A DNA stretch of 64,000 nt from Sclerodactyla briareus (GCA_026419785.1 JAODTK010002010.1:62001-126000), one strand, 5' to 3'; positions 1 to 11,894 are shown, counted from the first letter of the stretch. The notes: generated by a model from the sequence alone, not told the origin. A program made the numbers and translations.

Positions 1-364
1 GCTAGAGTGCCGGTCCGCTGGCCAATAAACATCTTACAACTGACATGCACTTGCACTGCAAGTGACACATACGGCATATAATACTTTGTGTACAAACAGC
101 GAATCCTGCACTGGTGCGGCACGTGAACACTCACTCACTATCCCCCCCCTTAGGTCGTAAGTAGGAGTTTTTTGTTGCGAGAGAAATTCTAGTCTCCAGT
201 GCATTAAATTGTGCATAAGCCTGGACCATGCAAGAAATCCGAAGAATGTTTCTGTCTGGCCGATCTGAATGTATTTTATAATTCAATATAAATTTCTATC
301 ACTGACACTAGTCGGTAGTGTGTACATGAGAACATCACACCAAATATTTGATTCCTACATGCAT

Positions 365-700
365 TATATCATCACATGGTGATATTATGGTTCTGTCTTC
401 GCAAGCGCCGAGCGCCGCCGCCGATGGAGAATTTTCATGTTAGCGGCGATAACTCTCGCAACGCATTGTCGGGGTTGACTTGAAACTATGCACACATTTT
501 ATCGAATAAAAATCTTCGGATGAGTTTCAAAGCAATGGGAGCGCCCCACTACAACGAGGGCGGGCATCCTGGATTTTTTTTACGTTAGCTTTTTTATTGC
601 TGATTTGCGATGTTTTTGGAACATGGCGATCGTTTTAACGACTAACTTTCGTGTTAGCCTCATGGGACCCCACCGATCTTAGTCGTTATCGAATGAGATC
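365..700 (-). repeat. Stem-loop-tailed dispersed repeat, reversed copy
   Basis: On the minus strand this ends in a CGG-rich stretch (about 400-425), then AACCATAAT, then a short stem-loop (ATATCA against TGATAT at 366-385). The same order of parts (CGG-rich block, AACCATAATATC, hairpin) ends the forward copy at 59660-61508, and a related tail ends the copy at 9500-10870. Shared architecture makes this a member of the same dispersed family. The body to the right has no coding capacity that I can see. The inner boundary near 700 is uncertain. Confidence 0.6.
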
Positions 701-799
701 GACATTGTTCTCCTGGCCCACTTATTGCTCAAATATTTGGATAATACGTTGCTGGTTTACTTACTACCAGCCAGGCGATGTGTATTTATGGTTGACTTT

Positions 800-1010
800 A
801 GGAGTCTGAAGGAACTAATGCATCATGACAGTGGGTGTGTGTGTGACGCCTGGATTGTACATGAAATAAATCTACTCCACCTTGTGTATCATCTCATACT
901 TGGTATGTGGGTTCCCATAATGAGTAAATGATCCCTATTGTTTTTCCGTTCAGGCTAAAGGAAAGGTCATCTGCGGTCAAAACCAATTTTCAGGGCAGGT
1001 CAAGGTATCA
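800..1010 (+). repeat. Head tag plus fragment of the ~310 bp satellite
   Basis: A head sequence with GCATCATGACAGTG followed by a GT run (about 812-845) is the same tag that starts the array at 32110. It is followed at 890 by CTCATACTTGGTATGTGGG and a GAGTAAATGATCCCTATTG segment matching the satellite monomer, including an AAGGTCATCTG stretch. A truncated, diverged copy. Confidence 0.7.
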
Positions 1011-1610
1011 ACTAAGCCTCTTGGCTCTCTGGTTTTTTGTTTGTTGTTAGTTTTGAGTCCTGTATGATTTGGATTGATATGGAGTGCATGTTTGCCTAGC
1101 CAAGATGGATTTTAAAATGTAACTTTTATAGATTAAAAAAATTATGTGTCGTACACACATTGATTGGATGGGCAGGTCATCTGCTGATTAAAATCCACAG
1201 CCCTTTGGAGGCCATATGGTACAGCCAGAAAATCAAGTACTACGTGCTTTCTCCACAGATTGCTGGGATCCTTGATGTTTTCAAATGCAGTGTCAAGTGT
1301 CCTTAGCATCTAAGGCTATTACCTGTCTGCCGTGCACTTATGAAGAGTCATATTGAAGAGATGTATTATTGTGATGTAATACAGGAAGCATGCATATTAT
1401 TTTCAATTCTGAGTTACTGACATCAAGAATAAAATCGTTGCATTTCAACTTTTGCTTGTTCAGATCCTCATTTCTGGACTTCAACAAAATTCTTGTCTCC
1501 ATATATAATCATAATGACTAGCTGTAGCCATGGGGCAGACAAACAAAATTACCTCATGATTCAAAAACACTGTTAATTTTAAAATGGATGCTGTTATATT
1601 ATTGCCCGGC
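1010..1610. other. No gene seen
   Basis: AT-rich sequence with short T and A runs. No long frame, splice pair or recognisable repeat was found here. Confidence 0.4.
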
Positions 1611-1611
1611 A

Positions 1612-1715
1612 TCAGCCCTCGGAGGTGTGGGCATCGCCTCGAGAGGTGCGACCTCGGCCTCGGGGGTGCGGCCTCGGCCTCGATGCTAAGCGGCCCCATC
1701 GACTACAACACTGGT
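1612..1715 (+). repeat. GGCCTCG-rich module with ACTACAACACTGG tail
   Basis: GGCCTCG and CCTCGAG motifs recur several times, followed by CGACTACAACACTGGTGG. The same pairing of GAGGCC/GGCCTC repeats with a CTACAACACTG-like tail recurs at 42080-42200, 42470-42572, 53222-53310 (reverse) and 54140-54262. The purpose is unknown. It looks like a mobile short repeat or the end of one. Confidence 0.6.
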
Positions 1716-1837
1716 GGCAGCAGATGCTCCATCCAGCTCAAGAGATGTGCATTTCTTTCGGCCACAGGTAGTAAATGGGAAATATCTAGAAATTTAGATC
1801 AGAAAGCGCATGGATCCCTCATCCCGGTTTGAGAAGG

Positions 1838-1920
1838 CCCCCCTCCTCCCCCCTCCCCCCCCCCCCCCCCCCCTCCCCCCCCCCCCCCTCCTCTCCCTCC
1901 CTTCCTCTCCGCTCCCCCCT
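1838..1920. repeat. C/T-only tract
   Basis: About 80 bases almost entirely C with scattered T, including runs of 19 and 14 C. It is able to form triplex or i-motif/G-quadruplex structures, and it generates spurious poly-Gly frames on the other strand. Confidence 0.85.
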
Positions 1921-2173
1921 CCTCAAGGACTCGAGAAAAATTTCAAGGACTGTCACCATTTTCCTTCTCCCAAACTGAAAATGATTTGATTGCTGTCCCA
2001 TTTTGCTAAGTTCTTCTTGTAGATGAGGCATTGAACGATGGCATTTTCAGTTCCCAATAAGCATTGATGCTTATTTTCTCAAATTTTTCCAAAGGCTGCA
2101 TGGAACAATTAAGACATGTAATCCTTGCTCAGTAACTTTTTTTAGATTATTTGTTTCCTATATTTTCCTTCAG

Positions 2174-2356
2174 TCTACCAATATTTCTAAGTCAATACTC
2201 TTGGTGACGCAATTACTCAGGGGGTTGCCTCATGAATATGCAAATGCCTTGGCAGCCAAGCATCCGAGATCACGAATGGCAGAGCATGGCCAGAGATTCT
2301 GGGTTGGACAAGGACCAAAGAAGACATTTCAAGAACTAGTGGAAACTAAATTTCAG
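2174..2356 (+). CDS. Candidate internal coding exon, product unknown
   Basis: This is the best single exon in the window. A pyrimidine-rich stretch ending TTTTCCTTCAG (2163-2173) is a strong 3' splice site. The frame is then open for exactly 61 codons and ends TTTCAG before GTAACA, a good 5' splice site, so the exon is in phase 0 at both ends. The peptide includes LLRGLPHEYANALAAKHPRS and FWVGQGPKKTFQELVE, which has a varied, globular-looking composition. I do not recognise the family. No partner exon is obvious within several kilobases, so the gene would need long introns, or this is an exon remnant. The nearby GCAAATTTCAGGTATC at about 2587 echoes the donor but is not followed by a clear frame. 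Confidence 0.45.
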
Positions 2357-3700
2357 GTAACAGATCTTCTTAGTCCATCTTAAAAATGGTATCTGACAAA
2401 AAACATTCAGTAGCTGGCGCCAACCAAAAAATAAAATGAATTAAAGGCTAAATATCAATATCATCAGTTGGGTGAATCCGTCAAAACCATCCTCTCATTG
2501 TCTGTTAACAAATGAATCATGCCAATTTATTCACTCTTAGTCAGTCTTAGTTGAATTCTAGCAAACGTCAAACACTCCATTCAAAGCAAATTTCAGGTAT
2601 CCAGCTTCCCTTGTCTGGAAAAGCAGAGACAATGTTGACCTGAATTGACCTGGGTCGCTTTGATCACCAAGGACCTAGATTGCTCTTTTCTATGCTATAC
2701 CTAGTGGAGGATCAACGCTATTCAGGCCCTGCAAGATACTTTCAATGTCAGCTGCGAATCCTTCACCATGTACAAGACATGCCTCTTAGGTGTTACCTCA
2801 TTGTGACCACAGGCAGACGGCAACTTGCAAATTGCCTACCTTGCCTTGTTTGTCCCTGCTCCATTCCCTTGTGTTGAGCCCTAGCGAGAAAGCAATAGGT
2901 ACAGTTTTAGGCATCTTGGTAGAACCCTCCCATGTATTCAAACCCTGATTCCCCAGGTGATGACGGATTGACAACCACTCAGTTTGATTAGCAAGGACTT
3001 GAAGCTCATCGTATCACTCCAACATGGGAACCAGTACAAGAGGAAGAGTTGGCAAGGTATCAGGCTTCGTCCTGACGAGTACTGAACAACCATAAGAAGA
3101 GGAAAAAGAAAACATGATGTCAGGGTACCAGGTACCCACCTATAAACTGGGGTAGCGGAATAGCCATTGAAGGTAGAACTGAGGATTCACACTTCGTCCA
3201 TTTGGGATAACTTTTTCAGAACAGTGATTTCGTCCGTATGCTCCACAGTGGGACTTGCAGCTGTAAGCTGACCAGTGAATAAGTAATTTATCATTTGCAT
3301 GCAAGCATAGATGAACCTCACCAAGTAGGAATTTCCGGCTATAAACGGTGATCATTTCACATACTCTCTAACATAATTGGAAAATCCACATTCGATAACC
3401 TCCACGAGTAGCTCACGGTATACTCATCACCACCTATCTCCAACTCTTTCATTAGTCCAGGGTATTTTTAGAGGGGTGATGACAGGTAGATAGATAACAC
3501 AGGTATGTTTTTTCATCCGAAGACACTACATAATGTCTTGTGTTCAATATCTGTTTAACTGTCTAGAATGACACGCCCTATTTTGCTTGCCCTCGAATTT
3601 CCCCTTCCTGACTTCGTTCTGTATCTCCACTTTTCATAGGCTCTAGCTATCCATATACATTTACTTCTGAATTAATGTTCCATAAAAGGATATAACCACT
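2357..3700. other. No clear gene
   Basis: Mixed sequence with a short open frame at 2680-2877 (65 codons) lacking convincing splice sites. No repeat relation to other parts of the window was noticed. Confidence 0.35.
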
Positions 3701-3702
3701 AG

Positions 3703-3812
3703 TAGCCCCCCCCCCCCTGACTGTTATGAGAGTCCATTTCAACATAACATTTTTTTTTCTCGCTTCTTTGCCCAGTACTTCCCCCCCCCGCCCCCCCCCC
3801 TCCATTCCACCC
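3703..3812. repeat. Two C-runs
   Basis: C runs at about 3706-3717 and 3781-3800, separated by ordinary sequence with a T run. Low complexity only. Confidence 0.8.
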
Positions 3813-4075
3813 TCCGCCCAACTGTTAGCATGTGGTTACCCTTGGTCCATAGATACTTGGTAATTCTTGGAGGGTAAGAAGTTGATCTTTTCCTTTCACA
3901 GTATGGCTGAATGAGAACTTGTCAAGACCGCTGTGATCTTGCTCTGGCGGCATACCCAGGTCTTAGCATATCTGGCCAGCGAGAGCAATGAAGAGACCAC
4001 TCCGGGAACCCAGAAGAGGTGGATGCAAAACGTGTGGTGGAAATGAATATTAGTACCTGAAAACGCTTTATAAGA

Positions 4076-4690
4076 ATGGTTCAAGAGGCAAGAGTGGTCC
4101 CGCCTCAGACAAGTCCCAGGCCTACACCTTTGCAGGCCTACACCTTTGCCGGCCTACACCTTTGGCCAGGCCTTCATAGAGTTTTATCCGCACCTCCCCC
4201 ACTGCAATACTCCTAGGGGGGTGGGGCAATAATGGGAACTCTCAGGAGACCAGAGATATCCAAACTGCTGAATAGTATAGCTACAAACTGTCGTAGCTAA
4301 AAACTAACTGCTTGAATAAGAATGATTCAGTGAGGCAAGCGTGTCACCTGCGACAGGTATCAGGTCTACAACCTTTGCCAGGCCTGACATAGATTCAACC
4401 CCCCCTCCCCCCCCCCCCCCTCTCCACAGCAATTACTCCTAGGGGGGCAATAGTGGGAACTCTCAGGAGAACAGGAAAGGATCCAAAACTGTGTGCTGAA
4501 TATTAACAGCTGAAAACTCTTTGGATGTAAATGGTTCAATGAGGCAAGCAGTTATCATGTGATGAGTAGTTCCCCCCCCCCCCCCTCTCCACAGCAATTA
4601 CTCCTAGGGGGGGGCAATAATGGGAACTCTCAGGAGAACAGAAATGGATCCAAAACTGGGCTGAATATTGAAGACACTTCAGGTCAGGCT
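4076..4690 (+). repeat. Tandem array, three ~160-245 bp units
   Basis: Units start near 4076, 4321 and 4530. Each runs from AATGGTTCAATGAGGCAAGC through an ACTCCTAGGGGGG box to GGGAACTCTCAGGAGA. Units 2 and 3 carry C-runs (about 4399-4425 and 4572-4587) just before CTCTCCACAGCAATTACTCC. Length differences come mainly from the C-run and the left half. Confidence 0.8.
4119..4168 (+). repeat. Short tandem repeat, 15-17 bp x 3
   Basis: GGCCTACACCTTTG is repeated three times in succession inside the first unit of the larger array. The second unit has only one degenerate version, so the expansion is local to unit 1. Confidence 0.85.
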
Positions 4691-4721
4691 TGAACCCCAA
4701 GGTTTTGTTGTATATCGCGAG

Positions 4722-5110
4722 AATGACAAACTGTATAGGTCCAAACCCCATTTCGATACGATGTTCCTGTGTGGAGTTAGTGGCCTTATGTAGAGAATTG
4801 GGGTGGAATCCAAATCGCGCCATGACGCATGACTGCACACTTGACCCCCAGGAAATTATGTATTCATTGTTTCTTCTTCCGTTGGTAATGTCAACAATAA
4901 CAGAAGTGTTGTTGTCTTTCTTTCACCAAAGTAACCATCAACACCTACCAACCACTATAGCAATCTGCTCCCATATGCTAAATGCTTTTCAAAGTGAAAT
5001 TGATGTGTGAATTTCAATAGAAACAAAGAATGGTTGCAGGGTTGTGCACGTATGACATCATTTATTATTGCATGATGGGGTGCGTTTCTGTAGGACTGTA
5101 AAGGACTGTA
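4722..5110 (+). repeat. Dispersed repeat family A, forward copy
   Basis: Shares ATAGGTCCAAACCCC, TGTGGAGTTA, the CAACACCTACC box and AAATGCTTTTC with copies at 18671, 45255 (reverse), 48143, 52670, 12880 (reverse) and 17575 (reverse). No coding capacity is shared between copies. Non-autonomous element of unknown class. Confidence 0.8.
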
Positions 5111-5182
5111 TCTCCATACTGGAAAGTTAGCCTCTTCATGTTTCATTCTGCAGTGTCCTGAAACTGGTTTGATGTGAAGGTC

Positions 5183-5268
5183 AATGAGGCAAGCAGTCAA
5201 CGTGGATGGGTATCCAGGTCTCAACCAGCCAGGCCTACCATAGAGTTGACCACCTTCCTGATTGAGCA
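5183..5268 (+). repeat. Detached fourth unit of the 4076 array
   Basis: TCAATGAGGCAAGCAGTCAA, then GGTATCCAGGTCTCAACCAG and CATAGAGTTGACC, match the left half of the 4076-4690 units. It is separated from them by the family A copy, which suggests that copy inserted into or beside the array. Confidence 0.7.
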
Positions 5269-5269
5269 G

Positions 5270-8200
5270 TCCCATTGATTTAAATCAATGTGTAGCAAAT
5301 AATCTGCTGGAATCACATTGAAACTCGGGAGTGAGTGTGTACTGGAATCACAGGTATTTTTACTGCGAAACTAACATTCCGTGACGAAGCAGTCATCGAA
5401 ACATTTTGATGCTGCACAAAATTTACATTGACCTCCTTCACGCTGGGACAATACACTGTTCTCGAGTACACAGACTTATTCCGTGAACATGTTACCTACC
5501 CACCACCCCAATGTTGTATTGCGACAGTGCAAATTCGTGCACAGTTAAACTTCTGGATGCTGAAATTGCCCATGTTTAGTTTCGATATGGTCCATTTGGG
5601 TTCCACCAAAAGCTTCAGTCCTTTTTCCGCTCAAAAACATAATTGAACAAACAGTAAGATACCAATGTGATGTCAGTCCTCCATTGATGAATGCATATCT
5701 TTTCTCGACTAACCCTAAACTTCTCTATTGACTTACGCACTAAACAAGCCCCATTACTGCCATCGTATGTTCTCATATGTAGGTAACATCATTAAACATA
5801 AATTTTATGCAAATTGGATAGTAACTGCATGACTAGTATATTCTTGATTCAATACAAGGTGTGTAGTGTTACTTCATATATTAACTAGGTGGGATTTGTT
5901 TATTCATAGTATATATATATACAATAGTTGTGGTATCAGAAAGCTTTGAATTTTTTTGCTTCTTTTGTTCTGTTGCTTGCACCCCCCACCTTGCCGCCTA
6001 GTTTACTCCAACAAAAATGTGTGCAAGCTAAGAAGATAGGTATTGTTCAACTGCACATTATCAGTAATGTTGTTGTCCAGTGTCTCCTGAGTGAACTCCT
6101 TTTTACTTGTAGTTGTAGGCATGCAGGCTCATCAAACCCTTCCAATGCCAGCCATTTTTGGCAATATGTGCTATCTAAGGTTGCCTACTTTTTTTTGTTC
6201 AAGGTGAGTTTTATCGATCACTTTTGGCTTGTGTGTGTGCGTGTGTAGGTCATGCTTTCCCATAAGCGGTCAATGGTTTTTATTATCTGCCAACCAGCAA
6301 TTACCTTCCTTTTCGTCTCGACCTTCTTAGATCAGCATGGTTGAAATTAACTACATAAATACCCTAACAAAAAACTCCACTGATTCAACACTTGGCATCA
6401 TCTACTCCCCTGGAAAAACAATGGCTGCTCTCATCCCCCATCCATAAAATCCATTACAGAATGGCTGGGTTTGCGAATTTCAAATGAATTCTACTCTCAA
6501 TTTTCGAATGTAACCCCTTTCAGTTTATAGATTATGCAATCTTTCCAACTACAACTAGACAATGGTGAACAAATAAACTGTCGACATCCACCAATTCCTA
6601 TCAGAACATATTACGGTGATGCAGTGGGTGGGAAAGCAGGATAGGTGTCAAAAAGATTTGACATGCGATATTCTTGTTCTGTGATATAATTTGTTTATAG
6701 CAAAAAAGAAGCAACAACACGAATTGTTCCATTTTTGTTATTCTGCCATTGGGAAGTTAACAATGTTGAGTGAACAATGGCAACGAAGTATATCCCAATT
6801 CTGGCGACCCTTAAAACCTTTAATTTATTTTGAAACCAACTTAGTCTATGTTCACCCGCAAGTATGTTCACCAGAAGGTTTATTCATTGCCATGTTTTTT
6901 CGAGACCAAGTAAAGTCCACGCCCCTAAGTTTCGCTTCAAATCCGCAAATAAGAAAAATTGCATGGATTTTGCATGTTATTGGACCAACTTATATGTTGC
7001 AATAATACCTGAAAAAAAGAGGGCAGCATCCTGCAACAATGCCCCTCGTGGGGTCGTTCGAGCCATCCAAAACTGCCATGTTGACTACAGTTGCCAAATG
7101 GTGCATTGCCAAGATAATCGTGATGTCAACTAAAGACAAACGTGTTGGCAGTGAAAGAGGTGATAGTTGATAAGTGACAGTTGTCCACTTTAAGTTTCAT
7201 GGAAATCTCAAGTCACCTCAGGCTAATCCAGGAACTGTGGAACGGATCAAGGATGGACAATCAGAGGCTAAGGCCAAGAAAGATTGAGTCACATATCCTG
7301 CTGTATAAGAGTAGAGGCCAAGGAAGAAGCCATGAGGTAAAGAAATATTCAGTCACAATCCCATAAACAGTTCGTAGATATCTCCTGCGCATGAGTCGTT
7401 GTCCCCCGGTGCTGGCATGTGTGACAATTCTGTACTGCTCGACAATCCGCCACAGTATTTCCATTCGTAACGGAGATCTTTGAGAAACTTCACCTTATTA
7501 CTATTTATTACTCCTGTTGTTCAACAATATATTTTCAAATCGGGGCTCTAATGAAGAAAACAAGTTTGTACATTAGTTCTGCATTCACTGTATGCTAATT
7601 AAATGAGAAAACAAGAGAAATTCCGTGAAATGTATAACTGATCCAGTGTCTTTGGTCAACGCCACACATTTGCGAATACTAATATTTTGGTAACCTGGCC
7701 GTAGAATGGAATAATCTCCTTAACTGTTAACGTACGGTGCGCAAGAGCGGTGTGCTTGGCTGGGCATCTCCGATTTGGGCAGTATGGGGTGGTGATATAT
7801 TCACTTTTTATTCTGAAGGTTCTCATAGTTTGTTTAGAACCTAATAGTCCTGCGAATAATTTGACAGATTCCCTGTAATGTTATTTCCTGAATCAGCTGG
7901 TTCTAACAAAAGTATTGCATTTTTCGTACTGAATAATTCGGGGAGCTAAGGAGCCACACACTAAAACCTATGGACGGGGCCCGACGGCACGTTGAGAAAA
8001 GTTGTCACAAATGGTCCAATTGCGCAATGCCGTGTCCGTAACTCCATCCGAACTGCTTATTGGCTGTCAGTCCATGAAGTCCAGGAGGAAGCACAATCGT
8101 ATGGTCTGTAATCGTAAATAAGGAAGACTTCGACTCTGGGGGGTCTGTAGTCTCGTCACAATCGTCCTACTTTTCAACGCCTCAACCTCTCATTGTGTAA

Positions 8201-8676
8201 GTATGAGCGGTTTTGTCGCTCGTAGACCTGAAACCAGGTATTTTTTGGGAATCATTATCATCCAGTTTTAATCCGGTGTTTTCCCCGAATGCGAGGGTGG
8301 ACGGATTCACCTTACACTGAAAGCAAGTGCCCAGCCGTCTGTAGTGGTTTAGTCATATAATTCTGCTCATTCACCCCCCCAAAACTCAAAATGATCCCCA
8401 TCTATTGTATTAACATCACCCAAACACACAGCTCTCTCTGCGGCTTAGAGATCTCCTAGAATTTAGGAGCATCTTGGAAACCTCATATTTATCACGCAAC
8501 TGACACTAATGGCATGCTTGCTACCTAGAACCTTCGATTGCTTTACCAGATAAAGAAAAAAGGGAATACATATCGTATATTCTTTTCACTATTACCGAAC
8601 AATTTCCTTCCAAAAATTCCTAAGATCTAAGCTGTTTTGTCAAGTCTGTTTCTCTTCTCAAATACAGGCATTGCCC
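5270..8676. other. Long stretch without a convincing gene
   Basis: Contains a TA microsatellite at about 5911-5921 and a two-copy imperfect duplication of a GAGGCCAAGGAAG-like unit at about 7264-7360. An open frame of ~105 codons at 6691-7005 follows TTGTTTATAG, a weak acceptor. Its peptide has no features I recognise and chance cannot be excluded. Confidence 0.35.
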
Positions 8677-9425
8677 GCCAGTGTCTCGCCTGGTTGCGGC
8701 GATCAGTGATTTCTTCTTTTAGTCACTATGCAAACATTACAGAAGGCATTCCATAGTTGCTTTAATATCCCAATACCTCTTACATATTTAAACAATCATG
8801 TACGCACCTTGAACATAGCAAACCTAACAACAACTGTGGGTCTTCGATCCTACCTACTGTACCCCCCATTATAAATCAATGATTACTGAGTTTAATAGTT
8901 TTCCCTTCTGATTACTGGATGTCCAAACAATGTAAACGATCCTAAATTAAAAAAGTTTTCAATATATCATGCAAAGAGTATGCCCTTTATACATCTACAC
9001 TTCCAGTACTCCTAGGGGTTCACACCACACCACACCCACCCCTCTCACAGTCTACTTGAAGCCTCCCCTGTCCTAGAGTGGCATAAGCCATCTTATTAGA
9101 CTCCCCTAGCAGGTGAAACCGACACCCTCAGGCTGCTGGCTGTAGGCCCTATTGGCTGAAGCTGTATGACTATATAGGTGATTCAAGGGAATTCCACGTA
9201 ACTCATCTGCTCAATCAATTGTCAAAAGGTATGCCCATGACGTTGCTATGAATAAGACATAAATGAAATCTGTCTGTTACAGATAGGAATATAGTTATGG
9301 AATTGAATGAAAAGGACCTATTGAGGGGTTGAAAGTTGAAATGAGTGTAAAAATAGATATAGTTCTGCTTTATTGATAGTGATGCTGCGCTAGACTATAC
9401 CATGCTTAAATGGGTAGCCGAGAGG
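8677..9425 (+). repeat. Dispersed repeat, partner at 54716-55505
   Basis: Runs of near-identical order with the distant copy: GTGTCTCGCCTG, GCGATCAGTGATTTCTT, GGCATTCCATAGT, TGTCCAAACAATGTAAACG, CAGGCTGCTGGCTGTAGGCC and CTGAAGCTGTATGACTATAT. It is colinear for about 750 bases in the same orientation, with frequent small gaps. No reading frame is conserved between the copies. The 54.7 kb copy carries extra sequence upstream that this copy lacks. Confidence 0.85.
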
Positions 9426-9499
9426 GAATACTATTAATCAAAAAAGTTGGAGTTTTTAGGGGGCTATTTTACTCATTTTAATACTTGTCACAATTAGGA

Positions 9500-10870
9500 T
9501 TTGGATAATTGAATGCCCTTTGATAACATAACAGTTTTATGGAATATCCCATAATAAATGAGCACCTTGTCTCGAAACATCAGCAGATCAAAATACAGTT
9601 TTGAAGTTGTTGCAGAAACTGTTATTATTTGGCATTATTGGTCCATAAGGCCTTGAATGACATTTAATTGACATTTAAAATTTTATGAAAAATGTTACCC
9701 TGATAATATGCTGCATGTCCCAACTTCCAGCCATATCACACACAGTCACTCGAGGCTGTTGCAGGAAGTTATTATTGGCAGTTCTTGGATCCTTGAGTGA
9801 CCTTAAATGACCTTTGAACATGACGGATTTCTATGAAAAATGCTTGCCTCGATGGATGCACCAAGCCTCAAAGATATGTAATCAAGTACACACGCCCTAT
9901 GCTATCGCCCAAAAGTATCCAAATTCGACCTTTGCCCCCTTGTAACTGAGACCAGGTGTCAGATCGAAGGGGAGTTGGTTTCGTCTATGTAGCCACACAA
10001 AGCTATATCAATATCCAAAATGACGTTTATTTCTTTGGCCTGTAACTCTAAAATAAGGCACATTTTCTTAAATGTGAGTCCTTTTCACCTTGTCTATAGA
10101 TGTTGATTGATGCAACTGAACCCAAAACTACATGACAATCTCTACAAGCACCCTAACTGCACTCATTCCAATGTTACTGGCCATTAAACAAAACTTCGAG
10201 AAAATTGCATAATTTTTCAACTTAGTCCATTAAATGACCTTTGGCCTGTTGTCAAATTTACAGATCAAAGTGTAGCATCTCCACCAAGTTTCATGAGGAT
10301 TCCCAAACTTTTTAAAATATGCCATAAATTTGCAAATTAGAGACATTAAATGCGAAGTAGTAACACTAAATGCCCTTTGTGACTCGTCCCTCCTGTAAAT
10401 TTTTGGGACTATAGATAAACAAGCTCCACCGAGTTTCGTCAAAATCCCACGAACTTAAAAAATATCGCATCAAATTAAGCAATTAGACTACTTAATATTA
10501 GCATATATCATGCATTCATCTACTCTTTCGTTACTCTTCATAGTTTTATAATAACTCCGACGGCTTCACTATGCCTCTACGATCAATAGATATCTTGTAC
10601 ACAAGCTCCGGGCCAATTTTTCATTAAAATTATGCCAAATTAATGTCAAAGGAGTAATGGTCTTTCGGGACGAAAAGTGGATTCACATCAGCAACTCCTT
10701 CATAGCGCACCTCCACAAAAAAGGTCCCAGCACGATTGCTTTCACGGTTCAGAAGATAATGGGAAAATCGAACCGCGCATACGGACGGACAGACCAACAA
10801 CAGCAAGAACAGACACACACACAAAGTGACCACTATGTCTCTCCTTGAACAAAGTTCAGGCGAGACAAAA
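9500..10870 (+). repeat. Stem-loop-tailed dispersed repeat, forward copy
   Basis: Shares ordered blocks with 59660-61508: GACATGACGG/GACATGGCGG, TATGAAAAATG, GATCGAAGGGGAGTTG, CACACAAAG, then AGTTTCATGAGGATTCCC and a TTAATTAGCAT-like stretch. The right end has CGGACGGACAGACC followed by the 10836-10867 hairpin. Many TGACCT half-sites are embedded, for example about 9799-9815. Non-coding. Confidence 0.75.
10836..10867 (+). other. Terminal stem-loop of the dispersed repeat
   Basis: TGTCTC pairs with GAGACA, and the inner arm CCTTGAAC pairs with GTTCAGG around an AAA loop, giving about 13 base pairs with one internal mismatch. It sits at the 3' end of the repeat, as the hairpins at 366-385 and 61478-61506 do. 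Confidence 0.75.
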
Positions 10871-11049
10871 ATTCGACCTCCACACCCAACTGAATTAAGA
10901 ATATTAATGACTAATAATAGCGTCAAGGATGGTGTCGTTATTTCTACAACACAAGTAACATTCAGAAATCATAACAAGGAAAGTCGTGCTCGGGGTTATT
11001 GAACATATTGGCCTACTTCGTAGTACGATAATTGTTTTCGGATTGCCGG

Positions 11050-11190
11050 AAAACTACCACCCGGACAATTCCCACACCCTACTACCCTAAACTTTATACC
11101 CTAACCCTAATTCTGAACCATGAGAACATTCCGTTGAGGGTGGGAATTTGTCCGGGTGGAAATTTCCGGGTGGGAATTGGTCCGTTCAAC
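11050..11190. repeat. Inverted CCACCCGGACAA motif around a telomere-like stretch
   Basis: CCACCCGGACAATTCCCAC (11057-11075) is mirrored by GTGGGAATTTGTCCGGGTGG (11140-11159), with a further direct copy of the latter at about 11167-11185. Between the arms lie CCCTAAA and ACCCTAACCCTAA, two and a half animal telomere repeats. Small, probably a transposon end rather than a relic telomere. Confidence 0.6.
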
Positions 11191-11346
11191 GTTGTTTCTC
11201 CTGACATTTTTCCTGACCCTCTACCCTCGCCTCTTGCCGAGAGCACGTCGTCGTCTCCGACCCCCCTCCCCTCCAGTTCCCCGCTGGCACTGCCCTCAAG
11301 TTTGCAAATACTCATGCATACCAACGTGAAATCCGTATCTTCGGAG

Positions 11347-11894
11347 TCACAACACCTTTTTTTTACTTGAAGCAGTAGCGTTTGTGAACAACGAACTGCG
11401 AGTTAACCAATATAGCTTACTGAACAAGTTTTGTTGTTTTTCAAGGTTGTCTATCACATGACCTTCTTGGTTGGGTACTGGCCAATCGGTCAGAAAATGC
11501 TGTGTTGCAGAGGCCTTATTAAGACGTGTTCGCGAAGCATATGCTTCCTTGAGTCTTTTCATCAGAATTGGACCCTGTCCTGCAGTAGATTCAGGAGTTC
11601 TCTGGCCGATCGAACGAACATTCCATCCTTGATCGTTTCGGCAGGGATGATATCTTGTAGCAGTTTTTTCTCGTGTATACTGTCCTGGTAGGCTTCAGAG
11701 TAGTTGTTTGCGGCTCCGTGATGTTGAATGTTTGCTGTAGGACACGGCTGGATGAGGTTACTCGTAGGAAGGATCGGTGACCATTGGCCGCTTTGAAAAC
11801 CACGAGTCCTGTTGTCTTCGCCTCTCAGAGTGACTCCCCTGGAGAGCCTTGACGCATATAGTAGCAGCACCAGAGGTTCTGGTTTTGAAATCAT
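11347..11894 (-). pseudogene. Possible decayed coding sequence with a frameshift
   Basis: Two minus-strand frames abut. The upstream one (11894-11562, 110 codons) ends RSARELLNLLQDRVQF, and a stop overlaps the start of the second (11562-11347), which begins MKRLKEAYASRTRLNKASAT. A one-base shift would join them into about 180 codons. The overall composition looks protein-like, but I recognise no domain and no start or splice site is convincing. A consensus error could equally have made the break. Confidence 0.25.

Noticed and set aside
6691-7005. ~105-codon frame after a weak acceptor
   Set aside because: The acceptor is poor, no donor is placed sensibly, and an overlapping frame at 6864-7133 is equally open.
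11086-11111. Relic chromosome end
   Set aside because: Only about two and a half CCCTAA units, enclosed by inverted non-telomeric arms. Far too short for a telomere.
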